A stretch of 6,450 nt of DNA from Methylocystaceae bacterium (GTDB taxonomy: Bacteria > Pseudomonadota > Alphaproteobacteria > Rhizobiales > Beijerinckiaceae), in NCBI GenBank assembly GCA_003152255.1, contig PLZT01000686.1, positions 1 to 6,450 on the forward strand, in the 5' to 3' direction. The notes beneath the pieces were generated by a model. It was not told the DNA's origin. It worked only from the letters and a program-made list of their open reading frames with translations, and did no database searches. Of this stretch, positions 5,322 to 6,450 are shown piece after piece. Made by a program: the position numbers and the translations under genes. Within the stretch, counting starts at the first letter, position 1. Each line of letters starts with the position of its first letter.

Positions 5322-5540
5322 TTTCTTCGCGCCAACCGCGCCGCCCTGCCCCGCGATTTGCACCTCGTTGTAATAGCGCGACGCCTGTTGCACGGATCGG
5401 CGCCGCGACTGCTGCATGGCCTCGGGAAGCGAAACGCCTTCGCGCGCGGCCTCGGTTAGGTAGCCGGAGCGCAATCCGTGCGCGGAATATTGCGCCGGAT
5501 CGAGTCCGGCGGCGGCGCAACGGCTCGCCGAGCCCGCCAC
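5322..5540 (-). pseudogene. Tyrosine recombinase (integrase), C-terminal remnant
   Basis: From about 5530 the minus strand reads CAAAGLDPAQYSAHGLRSGY, then LTEAAREGVSLPEAMQQSRR and RSVQQASRYYNEVQIAG. This is the C-terminal catalytic part of a phage-type integrase: HGLRSG supplies the His and Arg of the active site, and RYYNE the nucleophile Tyr. In the family the segment is SLPEAM.QS.HRSVQQA..YY. Here the His position is Arg (codon CGC, one base from CAC), so one conserved catalytic position is changed. The frame upstream has a TGA about 50 bases before 5540 and the N-terminal 200-300 residues are missing, so the remnant is not active. It reads without a stop into the antitoxin gene. It suggests this was once an integrated island carrying the toxin-antitoxin pair. 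Confidence 0.8.
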
Positions 5541-6011
5541 GTCATGCTCTTCGACGCGGAACGAATGCGATTTCCCGGCTGGTCAGCGTCCCTTGCGACC
5601 GATCGCTTCGAGCCTGTGGAGTTTCGGGATCGACAATCCGCGGGTGCGATTTGGATGGAATCGCCGATTCATGAGCGTTTGCCTCACGATCTGAAATGTC
5701 GAATGTTCGCATTGGCGGTACCTGTAGGCTGTCCAGGAATGCACTGAAAGTGCGCGCAACGTCCGAGGATCGTGTGGTCAGTGTGCCGGCACAGGAGACT
5801 ATGCGGCGTCGTCTCCTTCAGCAAGATGCTACCGACCCGGATATCACTGTGGCGAACGCCTCGCCCAAGTTGGGGCTCGTTCGCGGCGGGGTGGAGAACA
5901 GCCGGTCATAAGTGATCAAGACAATACGCGCGGGTTGGTTCACTTAAGCCAACATTCTATGGTCCGCCTTCGAGAAGGGCTGGAATTATCGGCGACGAGC
6001 GGGATCAGACC
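5541..6011. other. 470-base stretch with no supportable gene
   Basis: Short open frames exist, for example plus strand 5696-5911 (71 codons, including LLQQDATDPDITVANASPKL), but none has a good ribosome site, a recognisable domain or an obvious start. Their composition does not distinguish them from chance. The region may be the eroded end of the island beyond the recombinase remnant. Confidence 0.45.
5935..5963 (+). promoter_or_regulatory. Possible promoter for the zinc-ribbon gene
   Basis: TTGGTT (5935-5940) and TATGGT (5958-5963) are 17 bases apart and point towards the ATG at 6012. Both hexamers are moderate matches to the sigma70 consensus (4 of 6). The position is reasonable for a short leader, but such pairs arise by chance. 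Confidence 0.25.
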
Positions 6012-6450
6012 ATGCGGAAAATCAAGTGCGAGGGTTGTGGTCGTCGCGCGCCGAGCTTCGAGGTCGTCGATTACGGCTCGATGGATACGGGATACAAGCA
6101 GCTCTGTCGTCGCTGTTTCAATATAAAGGCGGCGACAGCCGCGGGTCTCGACGACTTCGAGCACGTGGACTTCGAGCGGGTGCGACTGACCGACAGTGGC
6201 GGCAAGCCGCACGAATTTTCATTTCCGCACGTTTATGTTTGGAACAGGCGTCGCGCTGGACGCCCTCGAACTTCGCGACGGCAATCCGGCGGGCTACCAG
6301 TTTCAGGTCATCGCCGAGCCCGAGGAAGACCAACTCGCATTGCTCGGTCGATTGATCGAAAAGCTGCGACGCGCTCTCGCCGTAAAGCACATCGCCGACA
6401 GCGAGCACGGATTGCGGATTACAGGGCCTTTGGTCGTTCGAGGGCTGATC
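6012..6450 (+). pseudogene. Zinc-ribbon protein of unknown function, frameshifted, 3' end beyond window
   Basis: ATG 6012 opens MRKIKCEGCGRRAPSFEVV, with Cys6, Cys9, Cys32 and Cys35 (CEGC and CRRC) forming a four-Cys zinc ribbon. It continues with EHVDFERVRLTDSGGKPHEF to Phe71. There an extra C in the CC at 6225-6226 throws the frame. Reading one base later gives RTFMFGTGVALDALELRDGN, PAGYQFQVIAEPEEDQLALL and GRLIEKLRRALAVKHIADSE to the window end (75 residues), a clean, balanced sequence that joins naturally (HEFSF-RTFMFGTG). The original frame instead becomes Arg-rich and looks unnatural, though it too stays open to the edge. I recall similar small zinc-ribbon plus FGTG / GYQFQVI proteins in proteobacteria with no known function, possibly of a DUF7713-like family. 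That name is uncertain. The split may be a real mutation or a base error. Confidence 0.65.

Noticed and set aside
4840..5373. Plus-strand open frame opposite the antitoxin
   Set aside because: It lies opposite a recognisable toxin-antitoxin pair and recombinase remnant. Its product is low-complexity, without a ribosome site or motif.
5696..5911. 71-codon plus-strand frame as a gene
   Set aside because: It has no ribosome site, no recognised domain, and no support from neighbours.

Overview
The window looks like an accessory region from a high-GC alphaproteobacterium, perhaps of Rhizobiales or methylotroph type. That is inferred from the overall base composition and from the mix of transposase families present (IS1595, IS6, ISAzo13 and IS66 types). 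It cannot be fixed from the sequence alone. Almost half of the window is mobile-element DNA, most of it broken, and a few intact genes sit between the wrecks.

Layout. Positions 1 to about 820 hold an IS1595-type element on the minus strand, cut by the window edge; its transposase is intact as far as it can be read. It abuts an IS6-family transposase (821-1448, minus) exactly where that protein loses its C-terminus. The IS6 gene also carries an amber codon and a frameshift. A small gene for an exported Asp/Arg/His-rich protein follows (1638-1925, plus). At about 2051-2385 lies a multiply frameshifted ISAzo13-type transposase N-terminus. A FecR-domain exported protein with a Gly-rich tail occupies 2520-3464 (minus). 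Its upstream region is AT-rich, contains palindromes, and includes two near-identical 19-bp direct repeats just before the start codon. From 3713 to 4250 two transposase 5' ends face each other: a coiled-coil-type transposase N-terminus (plus) and an IS66 tnpB/tnpC junction fragment (minus).

The best-supported functional unit is a type II toxin-antitoxin pair on the minus strand: a small antitoxin-like gene (4944-5234, probable TTG start, with its own sigma70-like promoter) overlapping a PIN-domain VapC-like toxin (4394-4975). Immediately upstream, in the same reading frame as the antitoxin, is the catalytic C-terminal piece of a tyrosine recombinase with one active-site position changed. After 470 bases with no supportable gene, a zinc-ribbon protein gene begins at 6012 (plus). 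It is split by one extra base near 6225 and runs off the window.

The genes do not form one pathway. The picture is a degraded genomic island: an integrase relic, an addiction module and repeated IS insertions. I see no clear case for an entirely new system. The most interesting items are the toxin-antitoxin pair fused in frame to the recombinase relic, the repeat pair ahead of the FecR gene, and the metal-binding-like exported peptide.
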